Source of the DNA: Ectopseudomonas composti
GTDB taxonomy: Bacteria; Pseudomonadota; Gammaproteobacteria; Pseudomonadales; Pseudomonadaceae
Assembly: GCA_946886245.1 (NCBI GenBank)
Contig: CAMPIF010000279.1
Location: 1 to 6,153 of the forward strand
Length of the DNA stretch: 6,153 bases
Reading direction: 5' to 3'
Positions 1-5,409 of this stretch are shown here, one piece after another (the first letter of the stretch is position 1; each line of letters opens with the position of its first letter). The notes beneath the pieces are model-generated. The model made no database searches, was not told where the DNA came from, and saw nothing but the letters and a program-made list of their open reading frames with translations. The position numbers were made by a program, and so were the translations under genes.

Positions 1-97
1 AGATGGCAAATTGCAGCACTACCAGCACACGCCTGAGCCAGAGTCCTTTCAGGGCGTGTTGCTCTGTTGACGCGCCCCCTGCCTGTCGAGTCGTTTC

Positions 98-715
98 ATG
101 TGTGGACGTTATGCCCTGTTCCGCTGGTCGCCCGCCTTTGCGGCGTTGCCCGGTTTTCCTGCTGACCAGAAGCCCCACTGGAACCTGGCCCCCATGGGCC
201 AGGTGCTGATGCTGCGCGCTGGCGCGCAAGGGCCGCAAGCGGCAGCGGCGCGTTGGGGGCTGACGCCGGCCTGGCTCAAGGATCTGTCCAGGACGCCGGC
301 CCATGCGCGTGCCGAAACCCTGGCCGAGCAGCCGATGTTCCGCGAGCCCTTTCGTCAGCGCCGTGCGCTGCTGCCGGCCAACGGCTTCTATGAATGGCGC
401 GGGGGCGCGCGCAAGCGCCCCTACTGGATGAGCAACGGTGACCCGCTGATGTATTTCGCGGCGTTGTGGGAGCTTTATCCGGTGGGTGGGCAGGAGTACC
501 TGAGCGTGGCGTTGATCACTCAGGAAGCCGCCACGCTGCGGCGGCCGTTGATTCTGGGTGAGCACGAACAGGCATTGTGGTTGAGCAATGACACGTCGCC
601 CGAGCAACTGGCGGCGCTGCTGGCCAAGCCGCAGATAGCCTTGCGTGAACGCGCGCTGGCAACGCTGGTCAACGACCCGCAGCTGGATGCGCCGGAGTGC
701 CTGACGCCGGCTTGA
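98..715 (+). CDS. SRAP-domain protein (YedK/HMCES family), abasic-site DNA-protein crosslinker
   Basis: A 205-residue protein of about normal length for bacterial SRAP proteins. In this family Cys2, exposed after Met removal, forms a thiazolidine crosslink with abasic sites in single-stranded DNA and shields them during replication. The sequence starts MCGRYALF, which fixes the start codon because Cys must be residue 2. Other family motifs are WNLAP (28-32, usually YNIAP), ARAET (70-74), RRALLPANGFYEW (88-100) with the conserved Glu at 99, and a final LVNDP..DAPECL segment. The usual H-x-R-M-P motif carrying the catalytic His (His160 in E. coli YedK) is not present: the matching stretch reads TLRRPLIL (146-153), after an apparent short deletion. 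The ribosome binding site is weak (GAG at 88-90), and no clear promoter is seen in bases 1-97. It appears to be a single-gene unit. Family assignment is firm; full activity is uncertain because of the missing His. Confidence 0.95.
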   Translation: MCGRYALFRWSPAFAALPGFPADQKPHWNLAPMGQVLMLRAGAQGPQAAAARWGLTPAWLKDLSRTPAHARAETLAEQPMFREPFRQRRALLPANGFYEWRGGARKRPYWMSNGDPLMYFAALWELYPVGGQEYLSVALITQEAATLRRPLILGEHEQALWLSNDTSPEQLAALLAKPQIALRERALATLVNDPQLDAPECLTPA

Positions 716-720
716 GCTTG

Positions 721-795
721 CGTAGGGTGTCGCGTTACAGCCCGGGTCGTGCGCACTGCGACTGATGCGAAAGCGGTGCGCGCGGCGCACCCTAG
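721..795. repeat. REP-like intergenic inverted repeat between convergent genes
   Basis: The gap between the two converging genes holds an imperfect inverted repeat. The outer arms are TAGGGTG (723-729) and CACCCTA (788-794). The right arm sits on a tight hairpin, GGTGCGC (775-781), loop GCG, GCGCACC (785-791). A small palindrome GTGCGCAC lies at 749-756. From memory, motifs of this GTAGGGTGCGC/GCGCACC type recur between genes in several Pseudomonas genomes; only one copy is in this window, so repetitive status is inferred. There is no T-run beside the hairpin, so an intrinsic terminator is not clearly supported, although the position after two stop codons would suit one. Confidence 0.55.
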
Positions 796-808
796 CTGAT
801 GAAACCCC

Positions 809-2959
809 TTACACCTTGAACTGGTTGATCAGCCGGCGTTGCTGTTCGGCCAGCTTGGTCAGTTGGGCGCTGGCCTGGCTGGCTTCGTCGGCACCGCCGG
901 CCACTTCGTTGGCGACCTGGCCGATGTTGGTGACGTTGCGGTTGATATCCTCGGCCACGGCACTCTGCTCTTCCGCTGCGCTGGCGATCTGCGTGTTCAT
1001 GTCATTGATCACCGACACCGCCTGGGTGATGGACTCCAGCGATTGGGCCGCCTGGTTGGCGTGCTCCACACTGTCATCGGTCTTGCTCTGGCTCTGCTCC
1101 ATCACCTTGACCACTTCGCGTGTGCCTTGCTGCAGTTGCTGGATCATGTTCTGGATTTCTTCGGTGGCCTGCTGGGTCTTCTGCGCCAGGTTGCGCACCT
1201 CGTCGGCGACCACGGCGAAGCCGCGACCCTGTTCACCGGCGCGGGCTGCCTCGATGGCGGCGTTGAGTGCCAGCAGGTTGGTCTGCTCGGCAATGCCGCG
1301 AATGGCGACGAGGATGGCGTTGATGTTCTCGCTGTCCTTGGCCAGGTTCTGCACCACGCCGACGGCGCGGCCGATCTCGCTGGCCAGGGCGGCGATGGCG
1401 GTCGAGGTTTCCTGTACCACCTGCTTGCCCTGATTGGCCGCGCGGTCGGCGTGGTTGGCCGCCTCGGCAGCATGAGTGGCGTTGCGCGCGACGTCCTGGG
1501 CGGTGGCCGTCATCTCATGCACGGCAGTGGCCACCAGCTCGATCTCGGCCAGTTGCTTCTGTACGCCCTGGTTGGTGCGGATGGCGATGTCGGCAGTGTG
1601 CTCGGAGGAGTCACTGACCTGCTGTACCGAAGTCACCACTGAGGCGATCATGCTTTGCAGCTTGCTCAGGAAGGCGTTGAAGCCGGCGGCGATCTGGCCG
1701 AGTTCGTCCTTGCGATCAACCTGCAGGCGCACCGTCAGGTCGCCGTCGCCCTTGGCAATGTCATCGAGCATGCCGACCATCTGCCGCAGCGGACGGGCGA
1801 TGCCGTAGCCGACGAACCAGATCACCAGCAGGCCCAGGCCGGCGATCAGCAATCCCACGAGTGTCATGCCCAGCGTGTCGCCGTTGCGTTGGGTGACAAG
1901 CTCGGCCTGTAGTTGGCGCAGGTCAGCCATCACGGTGTCCAGCGGCAGTACCAGCATCAGCACCCAGCGCGTGTCGGTCTGGCCGATGGTGAAGCTGAGA
2001 AACAGCTCGATGTGGCTGTCGGCGGGGTCGTCCTCGACATGCACGTCGTATTTCGGCAGGCCTGGCTGCAGGCTGCTCAGGTTGGCCAGCTCGTTGGCGT
2101 CGAGCAGCTCGGTGGCTGGCTCACCGAGTTTTTCCGGCGCCTGGGTTGAGGCGACTATACGGCCATTGCTGGCGATCAGGGCGATCTCGCCGGCGCCGCC
2201 ATAGAGCTGGGCGTCGGCCTTGACCAGCAGTTCCTGGATGAAGTTGACTGCCAGATCGGCGCCGGCGATACCGCGAAACTCGCCGTTGACCAGAATTGGC
2301 GAGGTAAAGGAGGCGAGCATGGTCATCTTGCCGCCGACATCGTAGGGAGCCGGATCGATCACGCAAGGGCGTTTACGTTCCTTGGGGCACAGGTAGTACT
2401 CGCCGGCGCGCACACCGGTCGGTAGTAGCTCCTCGCTTTCGGTCGAGCCAATGGCGTCGACACCCAGGCTGCCGTCGGCATTGCGGTACCACCAGGTCAG
2501 GAAGCGGCCGGTGCCGTCGTAGCCATTCTCCTTGCTGCCGGCGTACATATCGTCGCTGGCGTCGAAGGCGTTTGGCTCCCAGCCCAGGTAGCTGCCGAGC
2601 AGCTTGGGGTTCTGCGCCGTGGTTTCATGTACCAGGTTGGCCAGCTCTTCACGGCTGATACTGAGCAGTGGGGTGCCGCCGGCATCGGTCATGCCGAGCA
2701 TGGCATTGACCCGCGCCAGATCGGCGGTGATCTGCAGGGGCGCCTCCAGTTCACGCTGAATTTCGCTGACTTGCGCATGCGCCAGTGAGGAAAGGCGCTG
2801 TTCGATACTCTGCTCGAGCAGTGCCTGGGTGCGTTGCTGTACCAGATTCTGGGTGCGGTCGCTGGCGAACAGGGCATAGAGCACAAGCGCCGCGACCACC
2901 GCCAGCACACTGGCACCGGCGAGGAATGCGACGGAAAACTGGATCGACTTGAACTTCAT
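809..2959 (-). CDS. Methyl-accepting chemotaxis protein with periplasmic dCache-type sensor (TlpQ/McpU-like)
   Basis: An inner-membrane chemoreceptor of 716 residues that passes ligand signals to CheA/CheW and so to the flagellar motor. Order: cytoplasmic tip MKFKSIQ; TM1 about 9-31; periplasmic double-Cache domain about 35-355; TM2 about 363-386; HAMP about 387-440; coiled-coil signalling domain to the end, with the highly conserved hairpin tip about 556-592 ([20 protein letters not shown], then [17 protein letters not shown]). The sensor contains WEPNAFD (127-133), WWYRNADG (156-163), [10 protein letters not shown] (203-212) and GADLAV (233-238). Cys191 and Cys199 could form a disulfide. 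It lacks the classic amino-acid-receptor spacing of PctA; overall length and the WEPNAFD/YYLCPK stretches recall TlpQ or McpU polyamine/histamine receptors, which is an inference from memory. There is no C-terminal CheR/CheB pentapeptide; the protein ends INQFKV. The start has GGGAG at 2969-2965, five bases upstream, within the palindrome GGGAGCTCCC (2960-2969). Confidence 0.96.
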   Translation of the reverse strand: MKFKSIQFSVAFLAGASVLAVVAALVLYALFASDRTQNLVQQRTQALLEQSIEQRLSSLAHAQVSEIQRELEAPLQITADLARVNAMLGMTDAGGTPLLSISREELANLVHETTAQNPKLLGSYLGWEPNAFDASDDMYAGSKENGYDGTGRFLTWWYRNADGSLGVDAIGSTESEELLPTGVRAGEYYLCPKERKRPCVIDPAPYDVGGKMTMLASFTSPILVNGEFRGIAGADLAVNFIQELLVKADAQLYGGAGEIALIASNGRIVASTQAPEKLGEPATELLDANELANLSSLQPGLPKYDVHVEDDPADSHIELFLSFTIGQTDTRWVLMLVLPLDTVMADLRQLQAELVTQRNGDTLGMTLVGLLIAGLGLLVIWFVGYGIARPLRQMVGMLDDIAKGDGDLTVRLQVDRKDELGQIAAGFNAFLSKLQSMIASVVTSVQQVSDSSEHTADIAIRTNQGVQKQLAEIELVATAVHEMTATAQDVARNATHAAEAANHADRAANQGKQVVQETSTAIAALASEIGRAVGVVQNLAKDSENINAILVAIRGIAEQTNLLALNAAIEAARAGEQGRGFAVVADEVRNLAQKTQQATEEIQNMIQQLQQGTREVVKVMEQSQSKTDDSVEHANQAAQSLESITQAVSVINDMNTQIASAAEEQSAVAEDINRNVTNIGQVANEVAGGADEASQASAQLTKLAEQQRRLINQFKV

Positions 2960-2993
2960 GGGAGCTCCCGAGCGCAGTGTGTCCTGTTACGGG

Positions 2994-3021
2994 CTATGGG
3001 CCATGACAGGGCAAAACCTTA
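2994..3021 (-). promoter_or_regulatory. Candidate FliA (sigma28)-type promoter for the chemoreceptor gene
   Basis: On the minus strand TAAGGTTT (3021-3014) matches 7 of 8 bases of the flagellar sigma28 -35 TAAAGTTT, and GCCCATAG (3001-2994) matches 6 of 8 of the -10 GCCGATAA. The spacer is 12 bases against the usual 11, one too long, which lowers confidence. Transcription would start near 2987, giving a leader of about 27 bases. Chemoreceptor genes are commonly FliA-dependent in pseudomonads, which fits the neighbour. Confidence 0.4.
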
Positions 3022-3093
3022 ATGGGCTGATGCGAAACATCTGGCTGCTGCATTTAGCAAAGATGGCGCACGGCCATCGCGCAAGTGATGCGG

Positions 3094-3122
3094 TTGCTCG
3101 TGCCACCGGCGCGGCCTAGCAT
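3094..3122 (+). promoter_or_regulatory. Candidate sigma70 promoter for the M48 lipoprotein gene
   Basis: TTGCTC (3094-3099) and TAGCAT (3117-3122) are separated by 17 bases, matching 3 of 6 and 4 of 6 consensus bases. The start of transcription would be near 3129, followed by a leader of about 22 bases that includes the ribosome binding site. If real, it excludes the more upstream in-frame ATG at 3085 as the translation start. Confidence 0.4.
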
Positions 3123-3136
3123 AGGGCGTTCGATTC

Positions 3137-3142
3137 AAGGAG
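3137..3142 (+). promoter_or_regulatory. Ribosome binding site that sets the M48 gene start
   Basis: AAGGAG lies eight bases before the ATG at 3151. An in-frame ATG at 3085 lacks such a site and would put 22 residues, several charged, ahead of the lipoprotein signal peptide. Confidence 0.8.
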
Positions 3143-3150
3143 ATGGCTCG

Positions 3151-3972
3151 ATGAGCAAGGTTCTATATCTGAGTGGCCTGGCGGCGGCCGTGCTGCTGGC
3201 TGGTTGTCAGGCCGTCAATACCACGAGTGGTGGTGCGGTTGGGGTGGAGCGCAAGCAGTACATGTTCAGCATGCTCTCAGCCGAAGAAGTCAATCAGATG
3301 TACGCGCAGTCCTATCAGCAAACGCTGAGTGAGGCCTCGGGCAAGGGCGTGCTGGACAAGAGCAGCGCTAACGCCAAGCGTCTGCAGACCGTCGCCGGTC
3401 GCCTGATTCCGCAGGCGCCGCGTTTTCGCCCGGATGCGGCCAACTGGCAGTGGGAGGTCAATCTGATCAAGAGCCCCGAGCTCAATGCCAATTGCGGCCC
3501 GGGCGGTAAGATCATCTTCTACAGCGGCATCATCGAGCAGCTGAAGCTGACTGACGATGAAATCGCCGCGATCATGGGCCACGAGATGGCCCATGCCCTG
3601 CGTGAGCACAGCCGTGAGGCGATGTCCAAGGCCTACGGTATCGAGGTGGCGAAACAGGGCGCCAGTGCCTTGCTCGGTCTCGGCGAGAGCGGCATGGCAC
3701 TGGCCGATACCGTGGTGCAGTACAGCCTGACCCTGCCCAACAGTCGGGGTAACGAGAACGAAGCCGACCTGATCGGTCTGGAACTGGCTGCCCGTGCGGG
3801 TTACAACCCGAATGCGGCCATCAGCCTGTGGCAGAAGATGGAGGCCGCCGGTGGTGGTGCACCGCCCGAGTTCATGAGTACTCACCCGGCGTCCAGCAGT
3901 CGCATCGCTTCGCTGCAGGCGGCGATCCCCAAGGTGATGCCGCTGTACGAGCAGGCCAGGGCCAGGCGTTGA
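3151..3972 (+). CDS. M48-family zinc metallopeptidase, predicted outer-membrane lipoprotein (LoiP/BepA-type)
   Basis: A 273-residue envelope protease predicted to act on the periplasmic side, probably in turnover or quality control of envelope proteins, as E. coli LoiP and BepA do. The N-terminus MSKVLYLSGLAAAVLLAGC is a lipoprotein signal peptide with lipobox LAGC, acylated Cys19, and Gln20, which predicts outer-membrane sorting. The zinc site is HEMAH (144-148) within IMGHEMAHALREHS, with the third ligand probably Glu202 in NENEAD (ExxxD, 202-206) after SRG. The conserved STHP motif is at 243-246, followed by SSSRIASL, as in M48 C-terminal regions. No TPR repeats follow, so it resembles LoiP (252 aa) more than BepA. 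The start is chosen from the strong ribosome binding site and signal peptide. It stands alone, divergent from the chemoreceptor and followed by a strong terminator. Substrate is unknown. Confidence 0.95.
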   Translation: MSKVLYLSGLAAAVLLAGCQAVNTTSGGAVGVERKQYMFSMLSAEEVNQMYAQSYQQTLSEASGKGVLDKSSANAKRLQTVAGRLIPQAPRFRPDAANWQWEVNLIKSPELNANCGPGGKIIFYSGIIEQLKLTDDEIAAIMGHEMAHALREHSREAMSKAYGIEVAKQGASALLGLGESGMALADTVVQYSLTLPNSRGNENEADLIGLELAARAGYNPNAAISLWQKMEAAGGGAPPEFMSTHPASSSRIASLQAAIPKVMPLYEQARARR

Positions 3973-3984
3973 TCCCGGGCCAGG

Positions 3985-4020
3985 AAACGGCGCGACGTGA
4001 TGGTTCACGGCGCGCCGTTT
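3985..4020. terminator. Bidirectional intrinsic terminator between convergent genes
   Basis: AAACGGCGCG (3985-3994) pairs perfectly with CGCGCCGTTT (4011-4020). The stem continues inward past one A-G mismatch as CGTGA (3996-4000) with TCACG (4005-4009) and a TGGT loop. This makes 15 paired bases with T-rich edges on both strands (GTTTGCGTTT on plus). It lies 12 bases after the M48 stop codon and five bases beyond the stop codon of the converging SnoaL-like gene, so it can serve both. Confidence 0.88.
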
Positions 4021-4025
4021 GCGTT

Positions 4026-4469
4026 TCAGGGCAGGGCGGTTTCGGCCAGTGGACGGGTCTGCAGGCCCAACTGAGCGCGGAAGCTTTCCATGTCGAACAT
4101 GGTGCAGATTTCCTGGACTTCGTTGCCGGGGGTGAGCGTCCAGAACGCCATGGCCGAGATGCTCAGCACCTTGTCGCTGGGCGGGTAGCCCAGCGCTGGC
4201 TTCTGGATGGTGCCGATCAGCGTGCTCCAGGTCACCACCTTGTAGCCCTCGGCGATGCACTCCTCGACCACCACCTGCAGGTCCGGCATTGCAAGGCGGA
4301 TGTCCTGCACCATCTGCGCGAAGCCGGCGCTGCCCAGTGGCCGGCCAATGAATGAGCTTTTATAGAGAAAATCGCGGCTGTGCAGTTGTTCAGCCAGCGC
4401 CAGGCGTCCCTTGTTCCAGGTCAGGTCGATGTGCTGACACACCACCTTCTTGCGATCATCCAATGACAT
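4026..4469 (-). CDS. SnoaL-like / NTF2-like superfamily protein (ester cyclase-type)
   Basis: A 147-residue protein, the normal size of a single NTF2-like alpha+beta-barrel domain. Typical features are an N-terminal helix with a WNKGRLALAEQLHSRDF stretch (18-34), a glycine-containing loop before FAQMVQDIRLAMPDLQVVVEE (50-70), then beta strands carrying EGYKVVTWSTLIGTIQ (74-89) and a C-terminal ISAMAFWTLTPGNEVQEI strand pair. This PDL...EG.KVV.W...GT pattern is that of the SnoaL/ester-cyclase branch, whose members range from polyketide cyclases to proteins of unknown role; no biosynthetic genes lie nearby, so a cyclase function is not implied. No signal peptide or membrane segment is seen, so it is probably cytoplasmic. 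AGGAGG at 4480-4475, five bases from the ATG, supports the start. It follows the exporter gene in the same direction after about 106 bases, so read-through is possible but an operon is unproven. Confidence 0.85.
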   Translation of the reverse strand: MSLDDRKKVVCQHIDLTWNKGRLALAEQLHSRDFLYKSSFIGRPLGSAGFAQMVQDIRLAMPDLQVVVEECIAEGYKVVTWSTLIGTIQKPALGYPPSDKVLSISAMAFWTLTPGNEVQEICTMFDMESFRAQLGLQTRPLAETALP

Positions 4470-4505
4470 GCTGCCCTCCTGACTGCAGGCCTGAACCAGT
4501 GATAT

Positions 4506-4552
4506 GGCACTTTAGCATCGGGCAGGAGGGGGCTGGGATTGGCCGAAGTGCC
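4506..4552. repeat. Spaced inverted repeat upstream of the SnoaL-like gene
   Basis: GGCACTT (4506-4512) and AAGTGCC (4546-4552) are perfect 7-base inverted copies separated by 33 bases, in the gap between the exporter gene and the SnoaL-like gene. A poor -10-like TAAAGT occurs on the minus strand here, but no convincing -35 was found. The repeat could be an operator pair or chance. Nothing else was recognised in this gap apart from the ribosome binding site at 4480-4475. Confidence 0.25.
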
Positions 4553-4575
4553 GGTCTGTTGACGTCGGCGATTCG

Positions 4576-5160
4576 TCAGGTCAGGCCGCTCAGTTTCAGC
4601 GCCTGGTAGCCGGCATAGATTGCCAGAGCGGCGAAGGCGCAGGCGGCCAGGCGCCGGATCAGGGTCAGCGGCAGGCGCTCGGCCGCGAAATTGCCCGCCA
4701 GTACCACCGGCACGTTGGCGATCAACATGCCCAGGGTAGTGCCGACCACCACCAGGATGAAGTGCGGGTACTGCGCGGCCAGCATCACGGTCGCGACCTG
4801 CGTCTTGTCGCCCATCTCGGCGAGGAAGAAGGCGATCAGGGTGGTGAGGAAGGGACCGTATTTCTTCAGGCCGGATGCCTCGTCGTCGTCGAGTTTGTCC
4901 GGTACCAGGGTCCAGGCCGCTACGGCGACGAAACTGGCAGCAAGAATCCAGCTCAGGGTGGCGGGGGAAAAGAAACCGGCGACCCAGTTACCCACGGCGC
5001 CAGCAGCGAAGTGGTTGGCCAGGGTGGCGACGACTATGCCCCAGATGATCGGCCAGGGTTTGCGAAAACGTGCAGCCAGCAGCAGGGCGAGTAGCTGGGT
5101 CTTGTCGCCGATTTCGGCGAGGGCAACGATCAGGGTGGGGACGAACAGCGATTCCAGCAT
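4576..5160 (-). CDS. TMEM165/GDT1 family (UPF0016) transporter, probable Mn2+ exporter
   Basis: A 194-residue inner-membrane protein with about six transmembrane segments in two homologous halves. Each half carries the family signature E-x-G-D-K-T: EIGDKT at 16-21 and EMGDKT at 115-120. These acidic residues form the cation path in GDT1/TMEM165 proteins; bacterial relatives such as Vibrio MneA export manganese. A charged cytoplasmic linker (PDKLDDDEASGLKK, 87-100) joins the halves. The start at 5160 gives MLESLFVPTLIVALAEIGDKT, the usual short N-terminus, and has AGGA at 5170-5167. An in-frame ATG at 5295 would add 45 residues encoded by the riboswitch and is rejected. The preceding yybP-ykoY manganese riboswitch strongly supports a role in Mn2+ efflux and detoxification; the substrate is inferred from the family and this leader. 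Confidence 0.94.
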   Translation of the reverse strand: MLESLFVPTLIVALAEIGDKTQLLALLLAARFRKPWPIIWGIVVATLANHFAAGAVGNWVAGFFSPATLSWILAASFVAVAAWTLVPDKLDDDEASGLKKYGPFLTTLIAFFLAEMGDKTQVATVMLAAQYPHFILVVVGTTLGMLIANVPVVLAGNFAAERLPLTLIRRLAACAFAALAIYAGYQALKLSGLT

Positions 5161-5167
5161 CAGGTTT

Positions 5168-5242
5168 CCTACAGGGGGCGGGTCGACACGGCTTATGACA
5201 CGAACGACCTTCCCGCCCCGGGTATAGGTTGTGCGTGTCATA
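5168..5242 (-). promoter_or_regulatory. Riboswitch expression platform with competing stems over the ribosome binding site
   Basis: Two stems can form but not together. Stem A pairs TATGACACG (5242-5234) with CGTGTCATA (5202-5194), nine perfect pairs, and uses six bases of the aptamer P1 3' strand. Stem B pairs GGGGCGGG (5219-5212) with CCCGCCCC (5182-5175) and continues, past a small internal loop, as CCTATA (5228-5223) with TGTAGG (5173-5168, one G-U pair), which would bury the Shine-Dalgarno AGGA. Neither stem is followed by a T-run, so control of translation is more likely than intrinsic termination. Which fold is active cannot be decided from sequence alone. Confidence 0.6.
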
Positions 5243-5366
5243 GGTCTTGTCAAACCGCAGGCCTCTCTTGGTAGGCCTTGGGTCGTATACGCCATGCTCT
5301 GCGGAGCAAGTGTGTTGACGTATACCGGGCGAGCAGGGCGCTCGCGGGAGACTACTCCCCTAGGAC
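5237..5366 (-). promoter_or_regulatory. yybP-ykoY: yybP-ykoY manganese riboswitch aptamer
   Basis: The leader of the GDT1 gene carries the hallmarks of this Mn2+-sensing RNA, read on the minus strand. They are the conserved GGGGAGTAG (5360-5352), an adjacent hairpin GCGAGC/GCTCGC (5345-5340 with 5334-5329), the CGTCAACA internal-loop segment (5320-5313), and AAGACCTATG near the 3' end. Helix P1 pairs GTC and TAGG (5366-5359, one C-T mismatch) with CCTA and GAC (5244-5237). An internal helix pairs GTATACG (5325-5319) with CGTATAC (5291-5285) and is capped by TGCTC/GAGCA (5308-5304 with 5299-5295). A further hairpin, AGGCC/GGCCT (5277-5273 with 5264-5260 on the plus strand), fills the third arm. 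The same motif precedes mntP and alx in E. coli. The family is firm; exact ends are approximate. Confidence 0.93.
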
Positions 5367-5373
5367 GGGCGCA

Positions 5374-5402
5374 ATTGTGCCCAAGCGCTGCGTTGGCAGC
5401 AA
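5374..5402 (-). promoter_or_regulatory. Candidate sigma70 promoter for the riboswitch-exporter transcript
   Basis: On the minus strand TTGCTG (5402-5397) and CACAAT (5379-5374) are exactly 17 bases apart, matching 3 of 6 and 4 of 6 consensus bases. A start seven bases downstream would fall at G5366, the first base of aptamer helix P1. The element lies just after the rsmC stop codon, so the exporter can be transcribed independently of rsmC. It overlaps the near-palindrome GGGCGCAATTGTGCCC (5367-5382), a possible operator. Confidence 0.5.
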
Positions 5403-5409
5403 CCCCAAT

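Noticed and set aside
1..97. Search for a gene end, RNA or promoter before the SRAP gene
   Set aside because: TTGCAG (11-16) and TTGACG (67-72) look like -35 elements, but no acceptable -10 follows at 16-18 bases; no structured RNA or coding signal was recognised.
839..1642. Long open frame (267 codons) on the plus strand opposite the chemoreceptor signalling domain
   Set aside because: It is antisense to a highly conserved domain, its composition (many Gly, Leu, His, Asp) is what reverse-complemented GC-rich codons give, and no family is recognisable. Other antisense frames at 765-1433 and 1476-1808 are the same artefact.
2960..2969. Palindrome GGGAGCTCCC over the chemoreceptor ribosome binding site as an operator
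   Set aside because: Ten bases is too short to stand out in GC-rich DNA, and it is explained by the Shine-Dalgarno sequence meeting the bases before the ATG.
3085..3150. Upstream in-frame ATG at 3085 as start of the M48 gene
   Set aside because: It overlaps the candidate promoter, lacks a ribosome binding site, and would bury the lipoprotein signal peptide inside the protein.
3277..4260. Long open frame (327 codons) on the minus strand across the M48 gene and terminator
   Set aside because: It crosses the strong terminator, overlaps two well-supported genes, and its protein is low-complexity and His/Arg/Gly-rich with no recognisable domain.
5161..5295. Upstream in-frame ATG at 5295 as start of the exporter gene
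   Set aside because: The extra 45 codons coincide with the riboswitch aptamer and platform, and family members begin right at MLESLF-like sequence; ATG at 5160 has its own ribosome binding site.
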